From Dyella sp. C11 (GTDB lineage Bacteria > Pseudomonadota > Gammaproteobacteria > Xanthomonadales > Rhodanobacteraceae): a stretch of 64,000 bases of DNA. This document shows positions 9,617 to 17,733 of this stretch, one piece after another; positions within the stretch are counted from its first letter, which is position 1; each line of letters begins with the position of its first letter. The stretch covers positions 1-64,000 of the forward strand of contig NZ_QAVX01000008.1 of assembly GCF_003121485.1 (NCBI RefSeq). The letters run 5' to 3'. The notes beneath the pieces were generated by a model. The model was not told the origin of the DNA and made no database searches. It was given only the letters and a program-made list of their open reading frames with translations. The position numbers and the translations under genes are program-made.

Positions 9617-9658
9617 GGGGGGCACCTTGGAAGAGGAGGGCGCGACGCACGCCAGGCG

Positions 9659-9686
9659 GTACCGCGGCCGATGACGGCCGCGGTAC
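9659..9686 (-). promoter_or_regulatory. Perfect 12-bp hairpin between pilin and chaperone genes
   Basis: GTACCGCGGCCG and its exact complement surround a four-base loop in the 82-base pilin-chaperone gap. There is no U-tract, so it is unlikely to be a full terminator. Its position fits a transcript-stabilising or attenuating element that lets the major pilin be made in excess over the assembly proteins. Confidence 0.75.
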
Positions 9687-9698
9687 GGGTCCAATCGC

Positions 9699-10271
9699 TT
9701 ACTGGTAAGCGAGGTTGAACTGCACGGTGCTGGCGACCGTACCGGCGGTCACGGTGCCGGTGCCGTAGTAAGCGGCGTAGTAGGTGAACGAGGCGGTGCC
9801 GGTCGTGAAGGTGGCAGCGGTCGAACCCTGGCCCGCCACCGTACCGGCGTTCAGGTTCAGGCGGCTGGCGCCAGCGGCGTCGGTCGACAGCGCGATTTCA
9901 ACGCCGGTGGCCGGGGTGCCGGTGGAGGACGTGTTCTTCAGGTTGCCGTCGGTCAGGATGTTGGTGCTGGGCAGGAAGTACGGGGCAACCTTGGTCTTGC
10001 CGTCGGAGGCCGTGCAGTTGCTCAGCGCGATGGTGAACGGGGTGTAGCCCGCGGTCGAGCCGAGGGTGGTGCCGAGCTCGGAGGTCTGCACGGTCGGCAG
10101 GACCACCGAAGCGGTGGTGCCGGCGCTGTTGATGTTGACGGTGCAGGTGGAGCCGGTGACGGCGCCCGTGAAGTTGACGGTGCCGTCAACGCTCTGGGTG
10201 GTGGCGGCAGCGGCCAGGCCGGCAAAGCCCAGGGAGGCGGCGACCACGGCGGAGAGGAGAAGCTTCTTCAT
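9699..10271 (-). CDS. Major fimbrial subunit (type 1-like pilin)
   Basis: A 190-residue pilin precursor with a signal peptide ending LAAAA near residue 23. The N-terminal strand TVNFTGAVTGSTC and a second cysteine in LSNC form the subfamily disulfide, and the C-terminal strand VQFNLAYQ is typical of FimA-type subunits. AAAGGA sits seven bases before ATG 10271; the ATG six bases further upstream lies almost on that site, so 10271 is the better start. It is first in the operon behind a sigma-54 promoter and is probably the most abundant product. Confidence 0.92.
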   Translation of the reverse strand: MKKLLLSAVVAASLGFAGLAAAATTQSVDGTVNFTGAVTGSTCTVNINSAGTTASVVLPTVQTSELGTTLGSTAGYTPFTIALSNCTASDGKTKVAPYFLPSTNILTDGNLKNTSSTGTPATGVEIALSTDAAGASRLNLNAGTVAGQGSTAATFTTGTASFTYYAAYYGTGTVTAGTVASTVQFNLAYQ

Positions 10272-10411
10272 AACCATGTCCTTTGAACGTTGTGTGGATA
10301 CAGCTGTTTGTTCTGCGCTTCCGGACAGTGGCGTCTGCCCCCCCTTGGCGCTGCTTTGGCTCCCGGCCCGATCCCGTAAGGGCCGGAGTCCAGATCGCTT
10401 ACCCCTGCCGT

Positions 10412-10427
10412 AGCAACCGCCGTGCCA
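10412..10427 (-). promoter_or_regulatory. Sigma-54 (RpoN) promoter of the fimbrial operon
   Basis: On the minus strand the sequence TGGCACGGCGGTTGCT matches the RpoN consensus TGGCACG-N4-TTGCW at every defined base, with GG and GC ten bases apart. Transcription would start near 10401, leaving a leader of about 130 bases that contains a CCGGCCC/GGGCCGG hairpin (10363-10386). Upstream (10430-10785) there is room for an enhancer-binding regulator; an AATGTG/CACATT inverted repeat lies at 10544-10565. No gene is credible in this 500-base gap. Confidence 0.8.
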
Positions 10428-10640
10428 ACCCTTACGGAGCCGTAAAAATGGCCGTATCCGCCAAAAGTGAGAGGTGGTTGTTAAACAGGAGTGACGATTT
10501 TGGTAAGCCGCTGAGCGTCACATCGGACGTTCTGGGCAGGCTCAATGTGCAAAGTGTGTCACATTTTCAGAATCGTCCTATTGCCTGCGCGCTCAAGTTT
10601 TCGTTCAGGTTGGTCGATACAGAACGAATATGTAAAGCAC

Positions 10641-10691
10641 CCTTGACAAGAAAACCGATGAAGCGCAGCCTTCTGTCAAGGCAACTTGACA
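10641..10691. promoter_or_regulatory. Three TTGACA-containing sites, possible operator
   Basis: CCTTGACA at 10641-10648 is repeated inverted as TGTCAAGG at 10674-10681, and another TTGACA follows at 10686-10691. The cluster is about 95-145 bp upstream of the membrane-protein/XRE operon and about 220 bp upstream of the sigma-54 site in the other direction. None has a good -10 at 17 bp, so operator use is as likely as promoter use. The regulator is unknown; the small XRE protein downstream is a candidate. Confidence 0.35.
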
Positions 10692-10785
10692 CGCGAGTTG
10701 AGGGAGGCGCCATGGAGCGCGGTCGGACAATCGGAAACGCGGCGTGAGCGCGCCGTGGTGGTTGGGTGGAGATCGTGTAACAACC

Positions 10786-11361
10786 ATGAACACATGGCCC
10801 GCCTGGGGCCGGTGGTGTGCGGCGGGTCTCGCTTACGCCTTATTGGGGATCAGCTTCTGGTTGATGATCCAGGGGCCGGTGATCCGGCTCGTGGGCCTGG
10901 CGTGTTTCGTGGTGGCGCTGCCCTTGCTGATCGTCACCGGTCGCGCCTTCACCCAGGAGCGCTGCCGCGGCGGGGACAGGCGCTTCGTCCGCGAATTCAT
11001 GCCGGCCATGGTCATCTACATGGTGGTGATGCTTTACCTCTGGCCGCTGCAGAAGGGCATGTCGCCGGGCTGGCCGAAAACGACGCTCGTGCTCCTGCCC
11101 ATGCTGCCCATCATCTGGGCCATGCTGGCGAGCATCCGCCACGTGCTGTCCAGCGATGAGCTGGAGCGACGCCAGCATCTCGAAGCGCTGGCCATCGGGG
11201 TATCGCTGGTGTGCGTGGTGGCCATGGGTTTGGGCTTGCTGGGTGCCGCCAGGGTCGTCGTGCTGGATGGCGCCACGGCGTTGCTTCTGGTGTACCCGGC
11301 CATCTGTGTGACCTACGGGCTGACGCGCTGCTTCATGGTCTGGCGTGCCCGCCAGGAATGA
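10786..11361 (+). CDS. Small integral membrane protein paired with an XRE regulator
   Basis: A 191-residue protein with about six hydrophobic segments (near residues 12-28, 32-50, 75-92, 98-116, 133-153 and 160-178) and a short basic tail. I do not recognise a family with certainty. Its stop overlaps the XRE start by four bases, a pairing common for membrane proteins whose expression or activity is tied to a small HTH protein. The ATG at 10786 is preferred over the upstream GTG at 10744 because it begins right before the first membrane segment, but no strong ribosome site decides it. Confidence 0.65.
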   Translation: MNTWPAWGRWCAAGLAYALLGISFWLMIQGPVIRLVGLACFVVALPLLIVTGRAFTQERCRGGDRRFVREFMPAMVIYMVVMLYLWPLQKGMSPGWPKTTLVLLPMLPIIWAMLASIRHVLSSDELERRQHLEALAIGVSLVCVVAMGLGLLGAARVVVLDGATALLLVYPAICVTYGLTRCFMVWRARQE

Positions 11362-11591
11362 ATAACCGCATTCGTGAATTGCGCAGTGATCACGGCTGGT
11401 CGCAGGCCGACCTCGCTGACCGTCTGGACGTGTCACGCCAGACGGTGAACGCCATCGAGACGGGCAAGTACGATCCAAGCTTGCCGCTGGCCTTCAAGAT
11501 CGCGCGATTGTTCAACCTGTCTATCGAATCGATTTTCGAACCGGAACTCCCGGCCGTATTGCCGGCGGGTTCGCGACATCCAATGGAGTGA
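11358..11591 (+). CDS. Small XRE-family HTH transcriptional regulator
   Basis: A 77-residue protein that is almost entirely one Cro/C1 helix-turn-helix domain: WSQADLADRLDVSRQTVNAI at about residues 14-33, followed by GKYDPSLPLAFKIARLF. This compact type usually binds DNA as a dimer and regulates its own operon. The start is fixed by the ATGA overlap with the membrane-protein gene. It precedes a secreted peptidase and an ABC exporter in the same direction, so it may control all five genes. Its DNA target is not known. Confidence 0.88.
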   Translation: MNNRIRELRSDHGWSQADLADRLDVSRQTVNAIETGKYDPSLPLAFKIARLFNLSIESIFEPELPAVLPAGSRHPME

Positions 11592-11603
11592 GGGAGAGCA
11601 CCC

Positions 11604-13181
11604 ATGGCAATCAAGGGCCGAACGGCCTTCCGGGTAGGTGTACTGGTGGTGGTCGCGGCAGTGCTGGGGTGGAAGCATTTTCATCCGCCCGCTGCTGTCG
11701 CCGCCGACGACTCCAGCGCCACCAGTGCGCCGGTCGATCATCCGTCGACACCCGTCAAGCCACAGGCGTGGAAGCTTGGCTCGCTCACGCTGACGCCGTG
11801 CGAGTTGGGCCAGCCCAATAGTGGACTATCGACGGCGGCGTGGTGTGCACCGTTCGAGGTGCCTGAAAACCGCGACGATCCCAACAGCCGCAAGATCCAC
11901 CTGAAGCTGGCGATCATTCGCAGTAGTGCGCAAGTGGCCAGCAAGGACATGCTGGTGATGCTGGCGGGTGGTCCGGGTCAGGCGGCTACCGAATCGTGGC
12001 CAGGCGTCGCCACGGCACTGCAGCCGCTGGCGGCGCATCGTCACGTCGTGCTGCTCGACCAGCGTGGCACCGGCGGCTCCAATCCGCTCACCTGCAAGGA
12101 CGAGGGCGAAGGCACCGAAGGCGGCTCCGAAGACATCGACGCCAGCGCCGAGCGGCAGAAGCAGGAAACCGAACGCTGCCTCAAGCAGATCGAAAGCAAG
12201 GCCGATCCGCGCTACTACACCACCACCATCGCCGCGCAGGATCTGGAAGACGTACGCAAGGCGCTGGGTTCGCCGGAGTTCGACCTGGTCGGCGTGTCCT
12301 ACGGCACGCGCATGGCGCAGCAATACGCCATGCGTTACCCCAACGCCGTGCGCAGCCTGGTGCTGGATGGCGTGGTGCCCAACGAGCTTGTGCTGGGCGA
12401 AGACTTTGCCCGCAATCTGGACGACGCACTGAAGGCGCAATTCGCGCAGTGCACGGCCGACGAGGCGTGCCGCAAGCGCTTCAACGATCCGTACCAGACG
12501 CTCTACCAGCTGCGCGATGCCCTGCGAGCGAATCCCCACAAGGTGAGCTTCCGCGATCCTCAGAACTACCAGACCGTGCAGCGCACGCTGAGCGAATACT
12601 CGCTGGCCAGTGTCGTGCGCATGTTCGCCTATTCGCCGCTCACGGCCGCGCTGTTGCCGCTGTCCATCGACGCCGCGGCGCATGGCGATGTCGGCCCATT
12701 GCTGGGACAGGCGAAGCTGTTGTCGGGTGACCTTTCCGACACGATGAACGGCGGCATGCAGATGGCGGTGATCTGCAGCGAAGATGCCGACCTGCTCACC
12801 CCACGCGATGAAGACGCGCACACCATCCTTGGCACGCGCATGGTCGACACGCTGCGCACCACCTGTTCCGTGTGGCCCAAGGGCACGCGACCGGCGGATT
12901 TCCACCAGCCGTTGAAAACCAATACGCCCGTGCTGCTGCTGTCGGGCCAGCTTGATCCCGTCACCCCACCGCGTTACGGCGAGCAGGTGGCCAGGAACCT
13001 GCCCAATTCGCGTCACATCGTGCTCACCGGCCAGGGCCACAACGTGATCAACGCCGGTTGCGCGCCGCAAGTGGTGAAGCACTTCATCGAAGACCTGGAC
13101 CTGAAGACGCTGGACGTGACGTGCCTCCAGCGCCTGCAACCCACGCCGACCTTCATCGATTTCAACGGAGCCACGCCATGA
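11604..13181 (+). CDS. Secreted alpha/beta-hydrolase, S33 tripeptidyl-aminopeptidase type
   Basis: A 525-residue hydrolase with an N-terminal signal or anchor segment (residues 8-23). The oxyanion block AGGPGQ is followed by the nucleophile elbow GVSYG with Ser232; the acid is Asp451 in SGQLDP and the base His479 in GQGHN. The C-terminal part matches the TAP-like domain of peptidase family S33, whose members release N-terminal residues or tripeptides. It is probably periplasmic or surface-linked. It follows the XRE gene by 12 bases and overlaps the next ABC ATPase by four bases, linking peptide cleavage with the exporter. Confidence 0.85.
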   Translation: MAIKGRTAFRVGVLVVVAAVLGWKHFHPPAAVAADDSSATSAPVDHPSTPVKPQAWKLGSLTLTPCELGQPNSGLSTAAWCAPFEVPENRDDPNSRKIHLKLAIIRSSAQVASKDMLVMLAGGPGQAATESWPGVATALQPLAAHRHVVLLDQRGTGGSNPLTCKDEGEGTEGGSEDIDASAERQKQETERCLKQIESKADPRYYTTTIAAQDLEDVRKALGSPEFDLVGVSYGTRMAQQYAMRYPNAVRSLVLDGVVPNELVLGEDFARNLDDALKAQFAQCTADEACRKRFNDPYQTLYQLRDALRANPHKVSFRDPQNYQTVQRTLSEYSLASVVRMFAYSPLTAALLPLSIDAAAHGDVGPLLGQAKLLSGDLSDTMNGGMQMAVICSEDADLLTPRDEDAHTILGTRMVDTLRTTCSVWPKGTRPADFHQPLKTNTPVLLLSGQLDPVTPPRYGEQVARNLPNSRHIVLTGQGHNVINAGCAPQVVKHFIEDLDLKTLDVTCLQRLQPTPTFIDFNGATP

Positions 13182-13912
13182 TCGAAGTGAAGGATCTGCA
13201 CAAGGCGTTCGGCGCCGTGAAGGCAGTCGATGGCGTCAGCTTCGAGGCACGCGATGGCGAAATTACCGGCTTGCTCGGCCCCAATGGCGCTGGCAAGACC
13301 ACCACGCTGCGCATGCTCTACACGCTGATGAAGCCCGATCGTGGCCAGGTGCTGGTAGATGGCATCGATGCCGCACAGGATGCCCTTGCCGTCCGTCGGC
13401 TGCTGGGTGTGCTGCCCGATGCGCGCGGCCTGTACAAGCGCCTCACCGCGCGTGAAAACATCGACTATTTCGCGCGATTGCACGGGTTGCCCGAAGACCT
13501 GATCACCAGCCGTCGCGAGGCACTCGTGAAAGCGTTGGAGATGGAAGACTTCGCTGCACGTCGTACCGAAGGCTTCTCGCAGGGCCAGCGGGTGAAGACG
13601 GCGATTGCCCGCGCGCTCATCCACGACCCGCGCAATGTCATTCTCGACGAGCCCACCAACGGCCTGGATGTGATGGCCACGCGTGCACTGCGCCAGTTCA
13701 TGCAGCATCTCAAGCAGGAGGGCCGCTGCGTGCTGTTTTCCAGCCACATCATGCAAGAGGTGGCGGCGTTGTGCGATCGCATCGTGGTCATTGCCAACGG
13801 ACGCGTGGTGGCCGACGAATCGCCGGCGGCGCTGCGCGACCAGACGGGCGAGGCGAACCTTGAAGACGCCTTCGTGAAGATCATCGGCAGCGAAGAGGGA
13901 CTCGCCGCATGA
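13178..13912 (+). CDS. ABC transporter ATP-binding protein (NatA-like)
   Basis: A 244-residue ATPase with Walker [15 protein letters not shown] near residue 36, a signature-region variant [15 protein letters not shown] and Walker [20 protein letters not shown]. The signature reads SQGQ instead of SGGQ, as in NatA-type ATPases. It partners the permease that overlaps its stop. NatAB of Bacillus exports sodium, but the substrate here is unknown. ATG 13178 overlaps the peptidase stop (ATGA). Confidence 0.88.
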   Translation: MIEVKDLHKAFGAVKAVDGVSFEARDGEITGLLGPNGAGKTTTLRMLYTLMKPDRGQVLVDGIDAAQDALAVRRLLGVLPDARGLYKRLTARENIDYFARLHGLPEDLITSRREALVKALEMEDFAARRTEGFSQGQRVKTAIARALIHDPRNVILDEPTNGLDVMATRALRQFMQHLKQEGRCVLFSSHIMQEVAALCDRIVVIANGRVVADESPAALRDQTGEANLEDAFVKIIGSEEGLAA

Positions 13913-15117
13913 ACATGAAAACCATGGAGCCCATCGGCCGCCCGCGTGCTTTCCTCACTGTGTTCCTCAAGGAGGTGAAGGAAAACCTGCGCGATCGCCG
14001 CACCATCATCAGCGCATTCGTTACCGGCCCCTTGTTGGGGCCGCTGATGCTGGTGATGCTGCTCAACATCACGCTCAACCGCCAGTTCGACAAGGCGGAG
14101 AAGCCGTTGCCGGTGCCGGTGATCGGGGCCGAGCAGGCGCCCAACCTCATGCGTGCATTGAAGGCCGAAGGCATCGTGCCGAAGCCGCCCATCGCCAACC
14201 CGGAAGCCGCCGTACGCAAGCAGGATGCCGACGTGGTGCTGCGCATTTCGCCCGACTACGCCAGCGCCTGGCGCAAGGGCGAGGCGGTCCAGGTGGAAAT
14301 GATCTTCGACTCCTCGCAGCGCGACGCCGATGCCGCGGTGGATCGCGTGTCGCAGATCGTGGAGACCTTCGCGCGTGAACAGGGCGCGATGCGTCTGGTG
14401 GCGCGCGGATTGTCGCCGAGTACCGCATGGCCGGTGGTGGCCGCCAAGCGCGACCAGGCCACGGCACAGGCGCGCGCGGCGTTGATGTTCTCCATCCTGC
14501 CTTACTTCTTCGTGCTCACGGTGTTCATGGGCGGCATGTATCTGGCCATTGATCTCACCGCTGGCGAACGTGAGCGCCAATCGCTGGAGCCGTTGTTTTC
14601 CAATCCCGTACCGCGCTGGAAGATCCTGGCGGGCAAGCTCGCAGCCATTTGCACCTTCGCGACGGCCAGCTTGCTGATCAGCCTGCTGGCGTTCGGGGTG
14701 GTGGGGCCATTCATTCCCACCGAAAAGCTTGGCATGGAGTTGGACCTTGGCCCGCGCTTTGCCGGTCAGGTGCTGGTGTTGATGGTGCCGCTGATCGCCT
14801 TGCTGGCGGCGTTGCAATCCATGGTGGCGGCGTTTGCCAAGAGCTACCGCGAAGCGCAGACGTACCTGTCACTGCTGCTGTTCGTGCCTGCGCTGCCAAG
14901 CATCCTGCTCTCCACCATGCCGATCAAGTCGCAGGACTGGATGTATGCGGTGCCGTTGCTCGGCCAGCATCTGGGCATCATGCAGTTGCTGCGCGGCGAC
15001 GGCGTTACCCTGCAACAGGCAGGTCTTTGCCTGGCAGGCAGTCTCGCCGCCGCGCTGGTCGGCGTGTTGGCAACCGCGCGGCTTTACCAGTCGGAACGTC
15101 TGGCGATATCGGGCTGA
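13909..15117 (+). CDS. ABC transporter permease (NatB-like)
   Basis: A 402-residue permease with an N-terminal membrane helix (about residues 38-58), a periplasmic domain of about 130 residues and then five helices starting near residue 195 (MFSILPYFFVLTVFMGGMYL). The large extracytoplasmic domain between helices 1 and 2 is typical of NatB/YhaP proteins. It overlaps the ATPase stop by four bases and closes the five-gene operon that starts at 10786. Confidence 0.86.
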   Translation: MNMKTMEPIGRPRAFLTVFLKEVKENLRDRRTIISAFVTGPLLGPLMLVMLLNITLNRQFDKAEKPLPVPVIGAEQAPNLMRALKAEGIVPKPPIANPEAAVRKQDADVVLRISPDYASAWRKGEAVQVEMIFDSSQRDADAAVDRVSQIVETFAREQGAMRLVARGLSPSTAWPVVAAKRDQATAQARAALMFSILPYFFVLTVFMGGMYLAIDLTAGERERQSLEPLFSNPVPRWKILAGKLAAICTFATASLLISLLAFGVVGPFIPTEKLGMELDLGPRFAGQVLVLMVPLIALLAALQSMVAAFAKSYREAQTYLSLLLFVPALPSILLSTMPIKSQDWMYAVPLLGQHLGIMQLLRGDGVTLQQAGLCLAGSLAAALVGVLATARLYQSERLAISG

Positions 15118-15148
15118 GACGCCGGGATCGGTGAAACGCTTGAAAAGA

Positions 15149-15301
15149 CCGTCATTCCGGCGCAGGCCGGAATCCAGTGACCGTACAGATGGGTTGTCGC
15201 GAAGCCATTTGCCGTTGCTTTTGGCGCCACTCAATCGCCTCGCAACGCGATGACCAGCTTTCAGCTGTCAAAGAACACTTCCGGCCTGCGCCGGAATGAC
15301 G
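15149..15301. repeat. Inverted repeat pair of the GTCATTCCGGC family
   Basis: GTCATTCCGGCGCAGGCCGG at 15151-15170 and its inverted copy at 15280-15300 bracket about 110 bp. Each arm is itself a hairpin around GCGCAGGC. It is a different REP-like family from the GAGCGCAC elements and belongs to the same style as the pair at 57504-57645. It lies after the NatB gene and before the peptidase lipoprotein. Confidence 0.75.
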
Positions 15302-15342
15302 GGCGGGCGGTACCATGGGGCTTTCCCGTTTCGAGAAAGCCC

Positions 15343-17046
15343 ATGCGCCGCCAACTGCTTGCCCTGAGCCTCGTCGCTGCCCTTGCCGGCTGCAGCTCGC
15401 ACAATGACAGCGCGCCTGCCGCATCGTCGTCCGCACCGGCTCCGGCGAGCACGGCGGCAGTCGTGCCGCCGCCCTCTACCGACGCCGACATCGCTGCCCA
15501 GCGCATGGCCAACTACGCCTCGGTCAAGCTCACGGCCGACCTTTCTGCCTTCGACGACAAGCAGCGCCGCATGATTGCGCTGCTGATCGAAGCGGCGGAT
15601 GTCACCAACGACATCTACTGGCAGCAGTCGTGGGGTGACAAGGCGGCGCTGATGGCGCGCATTCCCGACGACGTGACCCGACGTTTCGCCGAGATCAATT
15701 ACGGCCCGTGGGATCGCCTGGACAACGACCAACCGTTCGTCGCCGGCGTCGGCCCGCGACCGCTGGGCGCGCAGTTCTATCCGGCGGACATGACGAAGGA
15801 CGAGTTCGACAAGTCCGATCTCAAGGACAAGGCCGGCCTCTACACGCTGCTTCGTCGCAATGCGCAGAATGCACTCGTTGTCGTGCCCTACCACGAAGCC
15901 TACAAGGCGGATCTCACGCGCGCGGCCGACCTGCTGCGCCAGGCGGCCGATCTCTCCGCCGACAAGGAATTTGCCGGCTACCTGAAGAAGCGCGCCGATG
16001 CGCTGCTCAGTGACGACTACCAGCCGAGCGACTTCGCCTGGATGTCGATGAAGAACAACCCCGTCGACATCGTGATCGGTCCCATCGAAACGTACGAAGA
16101 CCAGCTGTTCGGCTACAAGGCCAGCTACGAAAGCTACGTGCTGGTGAAGGACCAGGTGTGGAGCGCCAAGCTCGCACGCTTCGCCAAGTATCTTCCCGAG
16201 TTGCAGCGCGAGCTGCCGGTGGACGACAAATACAAGGCGGAAAAGCCGGGCTCCGATGCCGATCTCAACGCCTACTTCGCCGTGTACTACGCGGGCGACG
16301 CCAACGTGGGCGCCAAGACCATTGCCATCAATCTTCCCAACGACGAGGAAGTGCAGCTGAAGAAGGGCACGCGCCGCCTGCAGCTGGAAAACGTGATGCA
16401 GGCGAAGTTCGACAAGATCATGCTGCCCATCGCCAGGGAGCTGATCGTCGACGACCAGCAGCCGCACCTCACTTTCGATGCGTTCTTCCAGAACACCATG
16501 TTCCACGAAGTGGCGCACGGCCTGGGCATCAAGAACACGCTCGACGGCAAGGGCATGGTGCGCACGGCGCTGAAGGACCAGGCATCGAGTTTCGAGGAAG
16601 GCAAGGCTGACATCCTCGGCCTCTACATGGTCACCAAGCTTGCCGAAAAGGGCGAGCTGGACCATGCCAAGCTGATGGACAACTACGTCACCTTCCTGGC
16701 CGGCATCCTGCGTTCGGTGCGCTTTGGCGCCAGCGATGCGCACGCCAAGGCCAACATGGTGCGCTTCAACTTCTTCCAGCAGCAGGGAGCGTTCACGCGC
16801 GATGCCAGCTCGGGTCGCTATCGCGTGGACTTCGACAAGATGACCGCCGCCATGAATGCACTGTCGGCCAAGCTGCTCACCATCCAGGGCGACGGCGACT
16901 ACGCCGCCGCCAAGCAGCTCACCGACAGCATGGGCAACGTCGATGCCACGCTGGCCGGCGACCTCAAGCGACTGGATCAGGCGAAGATCCCCGTCGACAT
17001 TACGTTCGAACAGGGGTTGGATGTATTGGGTTTGCAGAAGCCCTGA
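15343..17046 (+). CDS. M49-like zinc metallopeptidase lipoprotein
   Basis: A 567-residue predicted lipoprotein: signal with lipobox LAGC (Cys about residue 17), then a Ser/Ala/Pro-rich linker. The zinc motif HEVAH at residues 388-392 and EEGKAD at 418-423 correspond to HExxGH and EECRAE of dipeptidyl-peptidase III (family M49). Here the motif is the five-residue HExxH instead of the usual six-residue form. It probably removes dipeptides from short peptides at the cell envelope, an inference from the family. ATG 15343 directly precedes the signal peptide. Confidence 0.78.
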   Translation: MRRQLLALSLVAALAGCSSHNDSAPAASSSAPAPASTAAVVPPPSTDADIAAQRMANYASVKLTADLSAFDDKQRRMIALLIEAADVTNDIYWQQSWGDKAALMARIPDDVTRRFAEINYGPWDRLDNDQPFVAGVGPRPLGAQFYPADMTKDEFDKSDLKDKAGLYTLLRRNAQNALVVVPYHEAYKADLTRAADLLRQAADLSADKEFAGYLKKRADALLSDDYQPSDFAWMSMKNNPVDIVIGPIETYEDQLFGYKASYESYVLVKDQVWSAKLARFAKYLPELQRELPVDDKYKAEKPGSDADLNAYFAVYYAGDANVGAKTIAINLPNDEEVQLKKGTRRLQLENVMQAKFDKIMLPIARELIVDDQQPHLTFDAFFQNTMFHEVAHGLGIKNTLDGKGMVRTALKDQASSFEEGKADILGLYMVTKLAEKGELDHAKLMDNYVTFLAGILRSVRFGASDAHAKANMVRFNFFQQQGAFTRDASSGRYRVDFDKMTAAMNALSAKLLTIQGDGDYAAAKQLTDSMGNVDATLAGDLKRLDQAKIPVDITFEQGLDVLGLQKP

Positions 17047-17058
17047 GCACCCCGCTCT

Positions 17059-17117
17059 TGTAGGAGCGCACTTGTGCGCGACCGCTCGCCGCATCCGTAG
17101 CCCGGCGCGCTCCTACA
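17059..17117. repeat. REPIN with degenerate right arm, 5' of RAYT
   Basis: The left arm is an intact GTAG-headed REP (GAGCGCACTTGTGCGC); the right arm is decayed to CCCGGCGCGCTCCTACA. It begins 13 bp after the peptidase stop and ends 58 bp before the RAYT gene, the position expected for a REP tied to its own transposase. Confidence 0.8.
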
Positions 17118-17174
17118 AACAGCCTCGGCAGCGGCTGATGTCTCGACTATGCCACGCGGTGCGATGTTCGCAGC

Positions 17175-17630
17175 ATGAACCCTTCATGCGGACATCGCGC
17201 ACTGCGTTCCGGTCGTGTTTCCCTGCCGGGCCACTGTTATCTGCTTACCGCGGTGACGGCTTACCGCCGACCGCTGTTCAAGGACGCGCGACTGGCTCGC
17301 CTGGCCTGCCAAAGCATCCATGATCGGAAGAGCTGGGGCGATGCAACGCTGTTGTGCTGGGTGTTGATGCCTGATCACTGGCATGGTCTGGTGCAGCTTG
17401 GGGTGCGTGACACCTTGCCGGTGGTGATGAATCGTTTCAAGGCTGAGGTCGCCCGGCGACTCAGGTGCAGCCAATCAGGTGTCGTATGGAGTCGCGGTTA
17501 CCACGATCGCGCACTCCGCCTCGAGGATGATGTCAAAGCGGTGGCGCGATATATCGTGGCTAATCCCTTGCGGGCCCGACTGGTAAGCCACGTGCTCGAC
17601 TATCCGTATTGGGACTGCGTATGGCTTTGA
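17175..17630 (+). CDS. REP-associated tyrosine transposase (RAYT, TnpA-REP)
   Basis: A 151-residue member of the Y1 HUH/IS200-like superfamily. The metal-binding HUH motif is H68-W69-H70 in MPDHWHG, the catalytic tyrosine is Y109 in GYHDRAL, and VARYIVANPLRARLV near residues 123-137 is the RAYT C-terminal signature. RAYTs are domesticated single-copy transposases that recognise and cleave REP palindromes with a conserved head tetranucleotide. The gene is flanked by REPs of the GTAG/GAGCGCAC type found across this window, which are its likely substrates. It appears intact. Confidence 0.92.
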   Translation: MNPSCGHRALRSGRVSLPGHCYLLTAVTAYRRPLFKDARLARLACQSIHDRKSWGDATLLCWVLMPDHWHGLVQLGVRDTLPVVMNRFKAEVARRLRCSQSGVVWSRGYHDRALRLEDDVKAVARYIVANPLRARLVSHVLDYPYWDCVWL

Positions 17631-17680
17631 CGCCTGTTTCAGAGCCGCCCTGGCGTTTGCAATGGATGGCTTGCGAATGG

Positions 17681-17704
17681 GTCGCGCACAAGTGCGCTCC
17701 TACA
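17681..17704. repeat. Single REP 3' of RAYT
   Basis: Only the right-hand arm (GTCGCGCACAAGTGCGCTCC plus TAC) is present, 50 bp after the RAYT stop and 30 bp before the hydrolase stop. With the element at 17059 it brackets the transposase gene in inverted orientation. Confidence 0.85.
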
Positions 17705-17733
17705 AAAGGGTGGCCTGATTTTTCCAGGGACGA

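Noticed and set aside
10544-10565. CRP/Clp site in the fimbrial upstream region
   Set aside because: The AATGTG and CACATT half-sites are separated by 10 bases; the TGTGA-N6-TCACA spacing is not met.
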